NCBI RefSeq assembly: GCF_008327825.1
Contig: NZ_AP019827.1
Location: forward strand, 992,001 to 1,056,000
Source of the DNA: Leptotrichia shahii
GTDB taxonomy: Bacteria; Fusobacteriota; Fusobacteriia; Fusobacteriales; Leptotrichiaceae
Length of the DNA stretch: 64,000 nt
Direction of reading: 5' to 3'
Shown here: piece by piece, positions 35,538-44,912 of the stretch
Position numbering within the stretch: position 1 is the stretch's first letter
Layout: every line of letters begins with the position of its first letter
The notes under the pieces: model-generated
Seen by the model: the letters and a program-made list of their open reading frames with translations, nothing else
Databases searched by the model: none
Told to the model about the DNA's origin: nothing
Program-made: the position numbers and the translations under genes

Positions 35538-35716
35538 TAGATAAAGTGATGAAAAGACGTAAAAATAAATATTATAATAATCATTAGAAAAGCAAATAAT
35601 GAGGCTTTAATAAGAAAAATTAAAGGCAAACAAGAGTTCCTATATAAGAATTAGTTAGTTAAATATAAATGTTTTTAAAGAATCTTGAAAAATATAATAG
35701 GAAAGGATAAAAAACT

Positions 35717-36688
35717 ATGGAACTATATATAACAGATTTAGGGACAATGGTGAAAAAAAGAGATGATTTGTTTGAGATAACGACGAGTGAGAAAAGGGTG
35801 GCGGTGGCTCCGCAAAAGATAAAATCATTGGTGTTGGCAAAAGGGATATTTTTGACAACAGATGTCATAAAATTGGCAGTGGAAAATAATATTGATATTG
35901 TAATTGTTGATGATTTTGGGAATCCTTATGGAAGATTTTGGCAAAGTAAATTTGGATCGACAGCTAATATAAGAAGAAAACAGTTGGAAATATTTGGTAC
36001 TCAAAAAGGAGTTGAGATAGCAAAACAGATATTGATACAAAAGATTAAAAATTGTGCAGAACATTTGGAAGATTCGAAAATAAAAAGAGAAGCAAAGAAA
36101 GCATTTTTAGATAAACAAGTAAATGAAATGAAAAGATATATTTATCAAATTAAATTAGTAGAAGGAGATGTGAGTGCAAAAAGAGGGACTTTGATGGGAT
36201 ATGAAGGAAATGCAGCAAAAATATATTATCAAACATTGTCAGAATTGATGCCAAAAGAATTTAAATTTGAAAAAAGAAGTATGCACCCTGCTCAAGATGA
36301 ATTCAATGCAATGTTAAACTATGCTTTTGGAATATTATACAGTAAAGTTGAAAAAGCCTGTATAATAGCGGGCCTAGATCCTTATATTGGAATAATCCAC
36401 ACGGACAATTATGGGAAAAAATCACTTGTTTTTGATATTATTGAAGGTTATAGACATTTGGTTAGCAGAACTGTGTTTTCACTTTTTACTCAGAAAAGAA
36501 TTCAGAAATATTTTTTTAAAAGAGAAGGAGATGGAATTACATTAGTAGGTGACGGGAAAAAAGTTTTGGTGGAAAGTTTTTATAACAGATTGGAAAAAAA
36601 GGTACGGTATAATAACAGGAATATATCAAGTTTGGATAAATTACAATTTGAATGTCATGAATTGGCAAATTGTTTAATATCAAAATAA
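35717..36688 (+). CDS. cas1: CRISPR integrase Cas1
   Basis: Cas1 is the metal-dependent integrase that inserts new spacers with Cas2. The 323-residue protein has the N-terminal beta domain with MELYITDLG and the catalytic domain with YEGNAAKIYYQ (catalytic Glu), HPAQDEFNAMLNYAFGILYS (His/Asp region) and GLDPYIGIIHTDNYGKKSLVFDIIE (the final acidic residue). AGGAAAGGA is the ribosome site. Cas2 follows, which makes a complete adaptation module. Confidence 0.97.
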   Translation: MELYITDLGTMVKKRDDLFEITTSEKRVAVAPQKIKSLVLAKGIFLTTDVIKLAVENNIDIVIVDDFGNPYGRFWQSKFGSTANIRRKQLEIFGTQKGVEIAKQILIQKIKNCAEHLEDSKIKREAKKAFLDKQVNEMKRYIYQIKLVEGDVSAKRGTLMGYEGNAAKIYYQTLSELMPKEFKFEKRSMHPAQDEFNAMLNYAFGILYSKVEKACIIAGLDPYIGIIHTDNYGKKSLVFDIIEGYRHLVSRTVFSLFTQKRIQKYFFKREGDGITLVGDGKKVLVESFYNRLEKKVRYNNRNISSLDKLQFECHELANCLISK

Positions 36689-36745
36689 AATTATTAATAA
36701 ATTAAGATTGAGTAAATTTAAAAATACATAAGTAGGTGATTGAAA

Positions 36746-37036
36746 ATGATGACATGGTTCATATATGATATAACAGATGATAGAAATAGAAATAGATTAA
36801 TTAAGATAGCACAAAAGCATGGATTATACAGAGTTCAAAAGTCAGTATTTTTAGGAAATATAGAAAAGGATGAAATAGATCAAATTATAAGAGAAAGTAA
36901 AAAAGTTATTGATTTGCAAGAAGATTTGGTATATATTTTTCCAATTTGTGAAGCGGATTATAAAAAGGCAACATTGCTAGGTTTGTCTTTTGAAGAGGAC
37001 ATTGTTAAAGATGAAAAGCCAGTGTTATTTTTTTAA
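36746..37036 (+). CDS. cas2: CRISPR-associated protein Cas2
   Basis: Cas2 is the small ferredoxin-fold dimer that bridges two Cas1 dimers in the integration complex. The 96-residue protein begins MMTWFIYDITDDRNRNRLIKI, with the conserved aspartate after the first strand, and ends KPVLFF. AGGTGA is seven bases before ATG 36746; an in-frame TTG at 36740 is less likely. Confidence 0.95.
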   Translation: MMTWFIYDITDDRNRNRLIKIAQKHGLYRVQKSVFLGNIEKDEIDQIIRESKKVIDLQEDLVYIFPICEADYKKATLLGLSFEEDIVKDEKPVLFF

Positions 37037-37051
37037 AAGAGGTGAATAAAA

Positions 37052-37675
37052 ATGGAAGTTATCAAATCTCAAAAAATATCAATGTTTGAAGTTTTAGACT
37101 ATATATACTGTCCTAGAATTATATATTATGAAGAAGTATTAAAAATATTTGAAAAAAAAATGAATGATTTTAAAAAGGCAGAAGAAGAAAGATTAGAAGA
37201 AAAAGGAAGAATAAATAGAAAGTGGATATGGGAAAGATTAAAATTAAGAAAACAGGACATAAAAAACTTATCACAATGGGAAAATAAAGAATTTAATAAA
37301 GAATTAGATTCAGAAAAATATCATTTTTATGGAAAAATAGATGAAATACTTTATTTACAAGACGGAACAATAGTCCCGCTTTATTATCACAATTCCAAAT
37401 ATACCGCAAGAGAAGAAAACCAATACAAATATCTAATGGCAATGTTTTCTATGTTAGTTGAAGAAAATTATAACATCAACTCTCAAAAGGGCTATATATT
37501 GTTTTTAAATGGACATTCATTGAAAAAATTTGAATATACAGAAAAAGATTTTAAAAAAATAAAACAACAAATTTCTGAAATATTGGAACTAATAGAGACA
37601 GAACGCTACCCGCTAGAAGTAGAAGGCGGAACAAAATGCAGAGACTGTTATTATAAAAAAATTTGTGGAAGGTAA
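37052..37675 (+). CDS. cas4: Cas4-like protein with altered nuclease motif
   Basis: Cas4 trims prespacers during adaptation. The 207-residue protein has the four iron-sulfur cysteines expected (Cys20 in YCPR, and CRDC plus ICGR at the end) and the GKIDEI strand with the catalytic Asp. The place where Cas4 has PVE-x-K reads VPLYYHNSK, so Glu and the usual Lys seem to be replaced by Tyr and His. QYKYLMAMFSMLVEE fits the motif that follows. Cluster and spacing (15 bases after cas2) support Cas4; activity is doubtful. Confidence 0.87.
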   Translation: MEVIKSQKISMFEVLDYIYCPRIIYYEEVLKIFEKKMNDFKKAEEERLEEKGRINRKWIWERLKLRKQDIKNLSQWENKEFNKELDSEKYHFYGKIDEILYLQDGTIVPLYYHNSKYTAREENQYKYLMAMFSMLVEENYNINSQKGYILFLNGHSLKKFEYTEKDFKKIKQQISEILELIETERYPLEVEGGTKCRDCYYKKICGR

Positions 37676-37697
37676 TCATTAAAAATATAAAAACAAT

Positions 37698-37750
37698 AGA
37701 GAAAATACTTTTTTCAATAACATGAATTGTAGCTAATTTTCTCTTTTTTT
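37698..37750 (+). terminator. Terminator after cas4
   Basis: AGAGAAAAT (37698-37706) pairs with ATTTTCTCT (37736-37744), with T residues after it. Confidence 0.75.
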
Positions 37751-37769
37751 ATTTATAATAGATTTTTGA

Positions 37770-38067
37770 TAATTACTAAATTAAAACAATATGTTTTATA
37801 AAAGTAATGTTTACAATTATAAATTTTTAAAAAACTTTGAAAAATCAAAAAGTATGGTAAAATAAGTTTGTAGTAAAATTCCTACCACTACAAAAAATGA
37901 AAAAATTGCGAAAATTTCTCTCAAAACCAATAAAAATAAACATTAGGAGTTACGGAAAATGCTAAAAAAACAGCAAAAAATGATAAAAATTAGTCAAAAA
38001 ATTTCAATTTTAATGTCTGAAAAAATCTCTGTAATACTAATGAATAAAGGGTTTTGTCAAAAATATG
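37770..38067 (+). promoter_or_regulatory. CRISPR leader, copy 4
   Basis: This copy matches copies 1-3, starting with GATAATTACTAAATTAAAA. TTGAAA is at 37837-37842 and TAAAAT at 37858-37863 (15-base spacing). TTAGGAGTTACGGAAAATG then opens a frame that runs MLKKQQKMIKISQKISIL through the leader and into the repeat. Confidence 0.87.
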
Positions 38068-38104
38068 GTAAAAGTAGTATATCCATTAAAATAAGGATTG
38101 AAAT
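38068..38104 (+). CRISPR. Solitary CRISPR repeat
   Basis: One 37-bp repeat begins GTAAAAGTAGTATATCC and ends GGATTGAAAT, with two changes from the 29246 repeat. No second repeat follows, so there is no bounded spacer. A terminator hairpin at 38135-38165 lies 30 bases downstream. Confidence 0.85.
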
Positions 38105-38134
38105 TACAAAATACAAATAAAAAGATTTTTTTAG

Positions 38135-38165
38135 GAGTTGTCCAGGTTTAAGACAGCTCTTTTTG
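38135..38165 (+). terminator. Terminator after the solitary repeat
   Basis: GAGTTGTC (38135-38142) pairs with GACAGCTC (38152-38159) with one G-U pair, followed by TTTTTG. A transcript from leader copy 4 would end about 60 bases after the repeat. Confidence 0.8.
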
Positions 38166-38347
38166 TATTGTTTTAAATTATATTGATAATGTATATTTTA
38201 TTAAGTCTTATTAAAAAATAGAAATTACATTAATGATAAGAAATTTCTAAAATCTAAAGTTTAAAAAATATAAAAAATTAAAATTGATTTAAAATACAAG
38301 ATAATAAATTAAAATAGTATATTTACATAAAAAATTATATATTACTA

Positions 38348-38376
38348 TTGACTTTATTAAATTTTTAGGTTAATCT
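38348..38376 (+). promoter_or_regulatory. cas-operon promoter, copy C
   Basis: TTGACT (38348-38353), 17 bases, TAATCT (38371-38376), in the same conserved block as at 29459 and 35509. It lies about 360 bases before cas10 with no other gene between. Confidence 0.6.
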
Positions 38377-38478
38377 TAGAGGGAGAGAATAAAAATTTAA
38401 ATTATGAAAGAATAAATAAAGGTAAAAATAGACAACAAAGAAAATGGAATAAAAATCTTAAAAAGAAAGGAAAAATTA

Positions 38479-38620
38479 ATGAATAGTTTTGTATTGAAAT
38501 TACACTTTTGGAAGATAAGACTCTGAATAATGAAAATAATGAATATTTAAACACTTCTTGAAAAATATTTCATTAAGAAATTATATTGAAATTTATAATT
38601 TTACATATAATATAAATAAA
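38479..38620 (+). pseudogene. Possible relic of a cas gene start
   Basis: After AAAGGAAAAA an ATG opens MNSFVLKL and then stops. A shifted frame gives LLEDKTLNNENNEYL. The opening resembles the start of the cas6 gene at 44912 (MNSFLISL). No long ORF follows. This is weak evidence for a decayed cas6 copy. Confidence 0.3.
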
Positions 38621-38641
38621 CTAACTAACTAACTAACTAAC
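38621..38641 (+). repeat. Tetranucleotide repeat CTAA x5
   Basis: Five CTAA units plus a final C lie 97 bases before the cas10 start. Such a tract can change length by slippage. Confidence 0.9.
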
Positions 38642-38737
38642 ATTTATTATATAAAGATTATTGTTTAGTAAAAATATAGTATAAAATAAAATAAAATAGA
38701 AAAGTCTAAGAAAAATATTAATAAAAAAGGAGGAGAG

Positions 38738-41383
38738 ATGTTTAGATTAGAAAATATGGAACAAGTTGTTTCTTTAGCAGGATTATTACACGATTTTGGA
38801 AAGTTTACTAATAGGTCGTCAAGTTATGTAAAAAATATAAAAAATAAAGAATACAAAACATATAAACATCCTGTACTGTCAAAAGAATTTATATGCTTTT
38901 TAGAAGAAAATAAAATTATAGAAAATTCTGAATTATTAGAAAATCTGAAAGAACTTGTTTTAAAACATCATGAAAGTCTTAACTTTAAAGAAGTTAAACT
39001 TTCGGTTAAAGATATTGAAAATGAAAAATTACAGAGAATAGGAAACATAGTGGCAAGAGCAGATAACTATTCTGCTACTGAGAGAAGAGACGAACCTGTA
39101 GAAAATAACCAAAAGGAAAATACTCATTGGATGAGAAGGCCTTTAAATCCAATATTTGAAACAATCTCTTTGAAAAAAGATTTAAATGAAAGTGTATCAT
39201 CATATTATGCATATAAATTAAGAACACTTAATTATAAGACAATATTTTCTCAACGACTTGCATCAGGAAAAGATGCAAATAATTTTAAAGAAAATACTGA
39301 AGAGGAATTGTACAAACATGTATGTAATTTTTTTGAAGAAGTAAAGAAAATTAATAGTAGCAGTTATGATGTGTTTTTTTCACATTTGTATCTATTAATG
39401 GAAAAATACATGTGGTGTATTGCCTCAGATACCCAGACTAAAATATCTGATATTTCATTATTTGATCATTTGAAAAGCACATCAGCATTGGTACTGGCTT
39501 CTTATAAGTACCATAAAGAGAAAAATATTTTAGAAACAGGAAATCAACCTAGAGAAAAAACAGAGCAATTTACAGTTTTGGTAGGAGATGTTAGTGGAAT
39601 TCAGAATTTTATTTATGATGGAATAAAATCAGAAGGTGCTGCAAAAATATTGAGAGGAAAATCATTTTTTGTAAAAATGATAAGTGATGTAATAGCATTA
39701 CATTTAATAAGAGAATTTGAATTAAATTTAACAAATATTATTTTAACTGCTGGTGGGAAATTTTATATTTTACTTCAAAATACAGAAGATTCAATGAAAA
39801 AAATTGAAGAGATAAAAGAAAAATTAAATAATTATTTGTATAAAGAATTTTTTGGACAACTCTTTGTAAATATTGTAACACTTGAAGCAAATGGTGATGA
39901 AATAGCTAAAAAATTTACTAAAATTCTTGAAAAAGGAAATAGGGAGTTAAATTGGCAAAAAGATAAAAGATTTTTCAATCAAATAAAGGAAAATCCAATT
40001 TTTGATGTAGAATACAGAGATGATGGAACAACGGCTTTAGATAGGTTAAATGAAAAGTTTAAAGAAATGGGAGGAAAAATTCCTAAAGCTAGGTTTATAG
40101 GAATAAGGTATAATCATAAGGCAGATAATAAAGAAAGTTTTGAAGTTATTGAAAACATGTCTATTCAGTTTTTTAAATCAAAAAAAGATATTGATATTTC
40201 AGGGAAAAACGAGAAAATAGATTTAGTAATATCTCTTAATAATGTTGAAATAGTTGAAAATTATCCTACGATATTAAGATTTATTAGTAATTATGCACCT
40301 TTAGAAGAAGATAAAAGTTCATTGAAAAGTTTTGAAAGTATTTCTAATGCAGCGACAGGAAATAAAAAAATAGCGGTTTATAAAGCAGATGTAGATAATC
40401 TTGGAATGATATTCAGTATAGGATTTAAAAAGAAGAAAAATGTTTCAGATGAAGAATTAGAAGAAGAGGATGAGAAAAACAAAAAAACTGACTTTAGATC
40501 CATTTCAAGAATATCAACTTTAAGTAGAAATATGGAATACTTTTTCTCATATTGGATGAATTCTATCTTTGAAATAGGAAAAGCAGAAATTTGGTTAGTT
40601 AATAAAATAAAAAAAGAAATTGATTTTAGTAATATTTATGTTCTTTATTCAGGTGGAGATGACTTAGTTATAATAGGCCCTTGGGATAAAATAATTTATG
40701 TGTCATATTTTATAAGAAAAAAATTTGAAGAATTCGTAACAGAAAATGAAGAGATAACTTTATCAGGAGGAATAGCAATCTCCCATCCTAAATTAAAAAT
40801 AATAAATGGTATAGATATGGCAGGAGAACTCGAAGAAAAAGCTAAAGAAATTGACAAAGATAAAAATGCTCTTACTTTATTTGATAGATCATTTAAATGG
40901 GATGAATTTGAAAAAATATTTGAGTTTGCTGAAAAACTACAAAAAATATATGGAAATAAAGAAGAAAGGGGAATAATTACACAAGCATTTTTGTATAGAT
41001 GTTTGAATTATACAGAAATGGCTGAGAAGTTATATGAATCTTTATCAGGAATTGATAAAAGTAGTAAAGCTGGAAAAGATATTGATTTTAATTTATTAAC
41101 ATACGTTTCAAAATTTGAATATGATTATGGTAGAAATATATTGCCAAAACTAAAGGAACTTGAATCTAAAATTGAAAAAAATAGAAAGAAATTGGAAAAA
41201 GCAAAAGACAATCAAGAAAAAAATAAAATAGAAAAAATAATTAAAGATAATGAAGAAAAAATTGAAATAATTAAAGAACTGAGAAATAAATTTATGGAAG
41301 AAATAAATGAAGAAAAAGGTAATTTTTTAACAAAATATATGAGAATAGTTTTAAACTATATAATTTATTTGAATAGAAAGTAG
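38738..41383 (+). CDS. cas10: Type III-A Cas10/Csm1
   Basis: Cas10 is the large subunit of the Csm complex; it makes cyclic oligoadenylate and can cut single-stranded DNA when target RNA is bound. The 881-residue protein has an N-terminal HD domain (GLLHDFGKF near residue 15, then KHHESL), two Palm domains and the cyclase motif GGDD (SGGDDLVIIG, about residue 638). Four cysteines of a zinc knuckle are not obvious. GGAGGAGAG precedes the ATG. It is the first gene of the effector operon and implies that the CARF proteins upstream are signal-activated. Confidence 0.96.
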   Translation: MFRLENMEQVVSLAGLLHDFGKFTNRSSSYVKNIKNKEYKTYKHPVLSKEFICFLEENKIIENSELLENLKELVLKHHESLNFKEVKLSVKDIENEKLQRIGNIVARADNYSATERRDEPVENNQKENTHWMRRPLNPIFETISLKKDLNESVSSYYAYKLRTLNYKTIFSQRLASGKDANNFKENTEEELYKHVCNFFEEVKKINSSSYDVFFSHLYLLMEKYMWCIASDTQTKISDISLFDHLKSTSALVLASYKYHKEKNILETGNQPREKTEQFTVLVGDVSGIQNFIYDGIKSEGAAKILRGKSFFVKMISDVIALHLIREFELNLTNIILTAGGKFYILLQNTEDSMKKIEEIKEKLNNYLYKEFFGQLFVNIVTLEANGDEIAKKFTKILEKGNRELNWQKDKRFFNQIKENPIFDVEYRDDGTTALDRLNEKFKEMGGKIPKARFIGIRYNHKADNKESFEVIENMSIQFFKSKKDIDISGKNEKIDLVISLNNVEIVENYPTILRFISNYAPLEEDKSSLKSFESISNAATGNKKIAVYKADVDNLGMIFSIGFKKKKNVSDEELEEEDEKNKKTDFRSISRISTLSRNMEYFFSYWMNSIFEIGKAEIWLVNKIKKEIDFSNIYVLYSGGDDLVIIGPWDKIIYVSYFIRKKFEEFVTENEEITLSGGIAISHPKLKIINGIDMAGELEEKAKEIDKDKNALTLFDRSFKWDEFEKIFEFAEKLQKIYGNKEERGIITQAFLYRCLNYTEMAEKLYESLSGIDKSSKAGKDIDFNLLTYVSKFEYDYGRNILPKLKELESKIEKNRKKLEKAKDNQEKNKIEKIIKDNEEKIEIIKELRNKFMEEINEEKGNFLTKYMRIVLNYIIYLNRK

Positions 41384-41395
41384 CAGGTGAAGAAT

Positions 41396-41995
41396 ATGGG
41401 AAATAGTAAAATATCTTTAAATGAATTTAAGAAAATAAGTAATTCAGAAACTCGAGAAAAAAAAAGTAGTTATCAAGGAAATCCTCGAAGAGATAGGAAT
41501 AATAGAAATTATAACAGTAATCAAAGTCAGGATTCAAAGTCTGAAATAGAAAAAATAATGGATAGTATAAAAAAAGAAGGTTATCGAAACGAATCAAAAA
41601 ATATTTTAAGAAAAAAACTTATTTTTGAAGAATCTCAAAAGATAGCTGAAGAATTATCGAAAGAAAAATTAAGTAATTCACAATTGAGAGCTTTTTTTAA
41701 TGAAATAAATAAATTAAAATTAAAATATATAAAAAATGATAGAAATGATGAAAAAGAAAATCAAGAAGAATTAGGAAATTTAGCAATAGAATTATTAATT
41801 TTAAAATCAAAACTAGAATATAGAAGAGGTAAAAGTGGTAATAATAAATTGCCAAAAAATTTTTATATATTTATGAAAGAAAATATTGATTACATTGTTA
41901 ATAATGATAAGAAAATATACTTCAAAGACTTTAAAACTTTTTTTGAAACTGTCATAGGATATACATATGGACTTGGTGGAGTAAATAATAGATAG
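41396..41995 (+). CDS. csm2: Csm2 small subunit
   Basis: Csm2 is the helical small subunit lining the target-RNA channel of the Csm complex. The 199-residue protein is longer than many Csm2 proteins because of a charged Asn/Arg-rich N-terminus. The helical core ends with FYIFMKENIDYIV and FKTFFETVIGYTYGLGG, typical of the family. ATG 41396 follows AGGTGA and begins 12 bases after the cas10 stop; GTG 41387 lies in that site. Confidence 0.88.
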   Translation: MGNSKISLNEFKKISNSETREKKSSYQGNPRRDRNNRNYNSNQSQDSKSEIEKIMDSIKKEGYRNESKNILRKKLIFEESQKIAEELSKEKLSNSQLRAFFNEINKLKLKYIKNDRNDEKENQEELGNLAIELLILKSKLEYRRGKSGNNKLPKNFYIFMKENIDYIVNNDKKIYFKDFKTFFETVIGYTYGLGGVNNR

Positions 41996-42010
41996 AAAAG
42001 GAGAAAAGAA

Positions 42011-42718
42011 ATGTCAAAATATAAATTAGTAGAAATATATAAAATAAGTGGACAAATAAAATTAGAAACAGGATTACATATTGGAGGAGATGAAGGTGTC
42101 ATTGAAATAGGAGGAAATGATAATCCAATTGTAAGAGATGTATCAACAGGAAATCCTTATATACCAGGAAGTAGTTTAAAAGGAAAAATGAGATATTTAT
42201 TAGAATGGTATACTGGAAATATTAATAGTAATGGAAAAGTATACGATAAATTACCAGAAGGGATTGAAAATGACGTACTTTTAAATGTATTTGGAGCAAC
42301 AGCAGGCGGAAACGGTAAAAAAGGACCTACAAGAATAACAGTGAAAGATGTATTTTTGAGTGAAAATTCAGAAAAAGAAGTAAAAAGAATGAAAGAGAAA
42401 AAGGGAACGGATACGGAGTTAAAAACAGAAAATAGTATAAATAGACTTGATTCAAGTGCTAATCCAAGAAATCTAGAAAGAGTTCCAAGAAATTTAGTTT
42501 TTAATATGGAAATTAATTTTAAAGTTTTAAGTATAGATAACAAAAATGAAATAGAAAAAATGATAAAAGATGGTTTAAAATTAGTTGAAATCGAAGGACT
42601 TGGAGGTTCAGTTTCTAGAGGAAGCGGACAAATAAAATTTGAGAATTTGAAAATAGAAAATTTGTTTAATGGACAGGAAGAAAATATAGACTTAGATGAT
42701 ATAAAATTAGGAGATTAG
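42011..42718 (+). CDS. csm3: Csm3 backbone subunit and target-RNA nuclease
   Basis: Csm3 forms the RAMP backbone and cuts the bound target RNA at 6-nt intervals. The 235-residue protein has LETGLHIGG, the catalytic aspartate at residue 37 in IGGNDNPIVRD (equivalent to Asp33 of the Streptococcus protein) and YIPGSSLKGKMR. A glycine-rich loop near the end, GLGGSVSRGSGQI, completes the RRM fold. GGAGAAAAG precedes the ATG. The nuclease site looks intact. Confidence 0.95.
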   Translation: MSKYKLVEIYKISGQIKLETGLHIGGDEGVIEIGGNDNPIVRDVSTGNPYIPGSSLKGKMRYLLEWYTGNINSNGKVYDKLPEGIENDVLLNVFGATAGGNGKKGPTRITVKDVFLSENSEKEVKRMKEKKGTDTELKTENSINRLDSSANPRNLERVPRNLVFNMEINFKVLSIDNKNEIEKMIKDGLKLVEIEGLGGSVSRGSGQIKFENLKIENLFNGQEENIDLDDIKLGD

Positions 42719-42721
42719 AAA

Positions 42722-43794
42722 ATGAATTATAGTATTTGGAAAATAAAATTAAAACCTAAGAGTTCATTTTTAACACCTATTCAGTCTGATACTTTATTTG
42801 GATCTATGATTTGGGCTTTAAAAATGATAGAAGGAGAAGAATTTATTGAAACTCTTGTAGAAGAAACAAAAAATTATAATCCGCCTTTCATTTTTTCAAA
42901 TCCGATAATTAATGGAAACTATCCTATTTTTGGAGAACTAAGTAAAGAGTTCTTAGATGAAATAGATAATGTTAAATTAAAAGAATTTGATAGAAAAAAA
43001 ATAGAGTTTTACAAAGCTATTAAAAAGAAAAAATATATTAGTAGAGGTGTATTTGAAGAACTTTTAAATGGTAAAAAATTAGAACAGATTTATTTAGATG
43101 TTTTAGAAGGAAAAAGGGATTTTTCTAATTTAGAAAAAAGAAAAAGTCTTCGTAATCCAAGTAATCCAAAAATCAATGAAAATTTTTTAGAAGAAATACT
43201 AAATGGGAAAACAGATGAAAATAAAATAATAAATGAAAGTAGAAAATCATTTATAATAGAAGGTAGAATACGAAATCAAATAAATAGACTCGGAACTATT
43301 AAAGAAGAAGAGAATGACACGAGATTATTTGAACAAAATGAAATTAGATTTTTGGAAGAAACAGAAATAGAAATTTTGTAAAAATAAGAGATAATTTTGA
43401 TATAAAAAAATTTGAAAACGGATTAAAATATATATCTTTTAATGGATATGGAAAAAGTGCAAGTACAGGAAAGGGACAATTTGAAATTATTGAAATGAAA
43501 CAAGAGGAAATATTTAATAAGAGAAAAGATAAAGGTAATTTTATAGTTCTTTCTAATTATATTCCAAATGAAGAAGATAATATAGAAGTTATAAATTCCA
43601 ATCTTCTTACTAAAAAACCTAAAGCATATATGACAGAGAATCCTTTCAAAAATTATTTTATTTGTTATACAGAAGGATCTTATTTTAAAGGAAAATCTGA
43701 TTTGATAAAAGGGCGAGTACTGGAGAATTTAAAAATAGATGACAATAAAAGTATTCAATGCCTTATTCCTTTTGTTGTGGGAGTTGATAACTAA
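42722..43794 (+). pseudogene. csm4: Csm4 split by a frameshift
   Basis: Csm4 caps the crRNA 5-prime tag and binds Cas10. The first ORF (42722-43381) has PKSSFLTPIQSDTLFGSM, the Csm4 start, and stops at TAA 43379-43381. The -1 frame continues with FNGYGKSASTGKGQFEI, the glycine-rich loop of the RAMP fold, and runs to TAA 43792-43794. One extra T in the TTTT run at 43374-43377 would give a single protein of about 357 residues. As sequenced, the complex would lack a full Csm4 unless frameshifting or a sequence error is involved. Confidence 0.88.
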
Positions 43795-44912
43795 TGAATG
43801 TAGCAAAAAAATATAATGTGAAATTACTTCCATTGACAGATATTCATATTGGAAGTGGAAAAGATATAGAGGCGTATGAATATACAGTTAAAGCTGAATA
43901 CATGTATAGAATTGATATGTCAGAAGTTTTTGATAAAATGAGTGATTCTGAAAAAGAGAATTTTTATAAAATACTTAAAAAGAATAACCTTTTTAACATA
44001 AGAAGTTGGATACACGATAATTACAGGGAGGAATGGGGTTATATTTACAAAGAAAAAGTGTCTTCTGATTTTGAGAAGTATTATAAAGAGAAATTAGATG
44101 ACAGAAGTCAAGAAAATAGTCAGCTAAGTATTTTTGAGTTTATTGGATACAATGATAAAAAATATATTCCAGGAAGTTCAATAAAAGGAGCATTAAGAAC
44201 AGCTTTTATATATAGTTATTTTTTAGAAAATGAAAAAAAATATAAAGTAGAAAAAAAGAAAAATGAAGCTCAAATAATGGAAGCTAATATTTTAAATGCT
44301 AAAAGGATTGATAAAAATCAAAATATAACAGGTTTAGAGCCTAAAAAAGATCCTTTTAAAACAGTCAAGATTTTTGATACAGAAGAAATTGAACTTGAAA
44401 AATTTTCTGTAAATGTGCTTCAAATAAAAGAAGGGAATTTATTTTGTGAAGTTTTAAGTGGAATATATAATGAAATTGATAAACTTGAAAAAGAGAATTT
44501 TGGAAATGAAATAGATTTTGAACAAGGAATAAATTTTAATATTGTGTCAACAGAATACTCTTTGAAAGAAAATTTAAAAATGGGTTATAAAAAGAGCTTT
44601 GGAATGAAAGAATTAATAGATTCTTTAGATGATAAAGTAGAAAATATAATAAACTTTGAAACTGAAAAGAAAAGAGAAAAAGATAGTTACAATATAAAAG
44701 GATTTTATGAATTTCTGAAAAAAATATTTGATACTTTCAAAAATAGAGATAATAATATAAGTTTAATCAGAATAGGAAAATATACAGGATTTAATAATAA
44801 AACAATAAATTTAGTTACAGAAAAACCAGATGAAAAATCAAGAACAATATTTGATGAAAATAATTATCCTATGGGATGGGCATTAATAAAAGTAGAAGAG
44901 GTAAATATTTAA
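43794..44912 (+). CDS. csm5: Csm5 subunit
   Basis: Csm5 is the RAMP protein at the 3-prime end of the crRNA and helps in its maturation. The 372-residue protein opens with NVKLLPLTDIHIGSGKDI and has YIPGSSIKGALRTAFIYSY, both family hallmarks. The C-terminal part has a glycine/lysine segment GYKKSFGMKELI and ends YPMGWALIK. Its start overlaps the csm4 stop by one base and its stop overlaps the cas6 start. Confidence 0.93.
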   Translation: MNVAKKYNVKLLPLTDIHIGSGKDIEAYEYTVKAEYMYRIDMSEVFDKMSDSEKENFYKILKKNNLFNIRSWIHDNYREEWGYIYKEKVSSDFEKYYKEKLDDRSQENSQLSIFEFIGYNDKKYIPGSSIKGALRTAFIYSYFLENEKKYKVEKKKNEAQIMEANILNAKRIDKNQNITGLEPKKDPFKTVKIFDTEEIELEKFSVNVLQIKEGNLFCEVLSGIYNEIDKLEKENFGNEIDFEQGINFNIVSTEYSLKENLKMGYKKSFGMKELIDSLDDKVENIINFETEKKREKDSYNIKGFYEFLKKIFDTFKNRDNNISLIRIGKYTGFNNKTINLVTEKPDEKSRTIFDENNYPMGWALIKVEEVNI

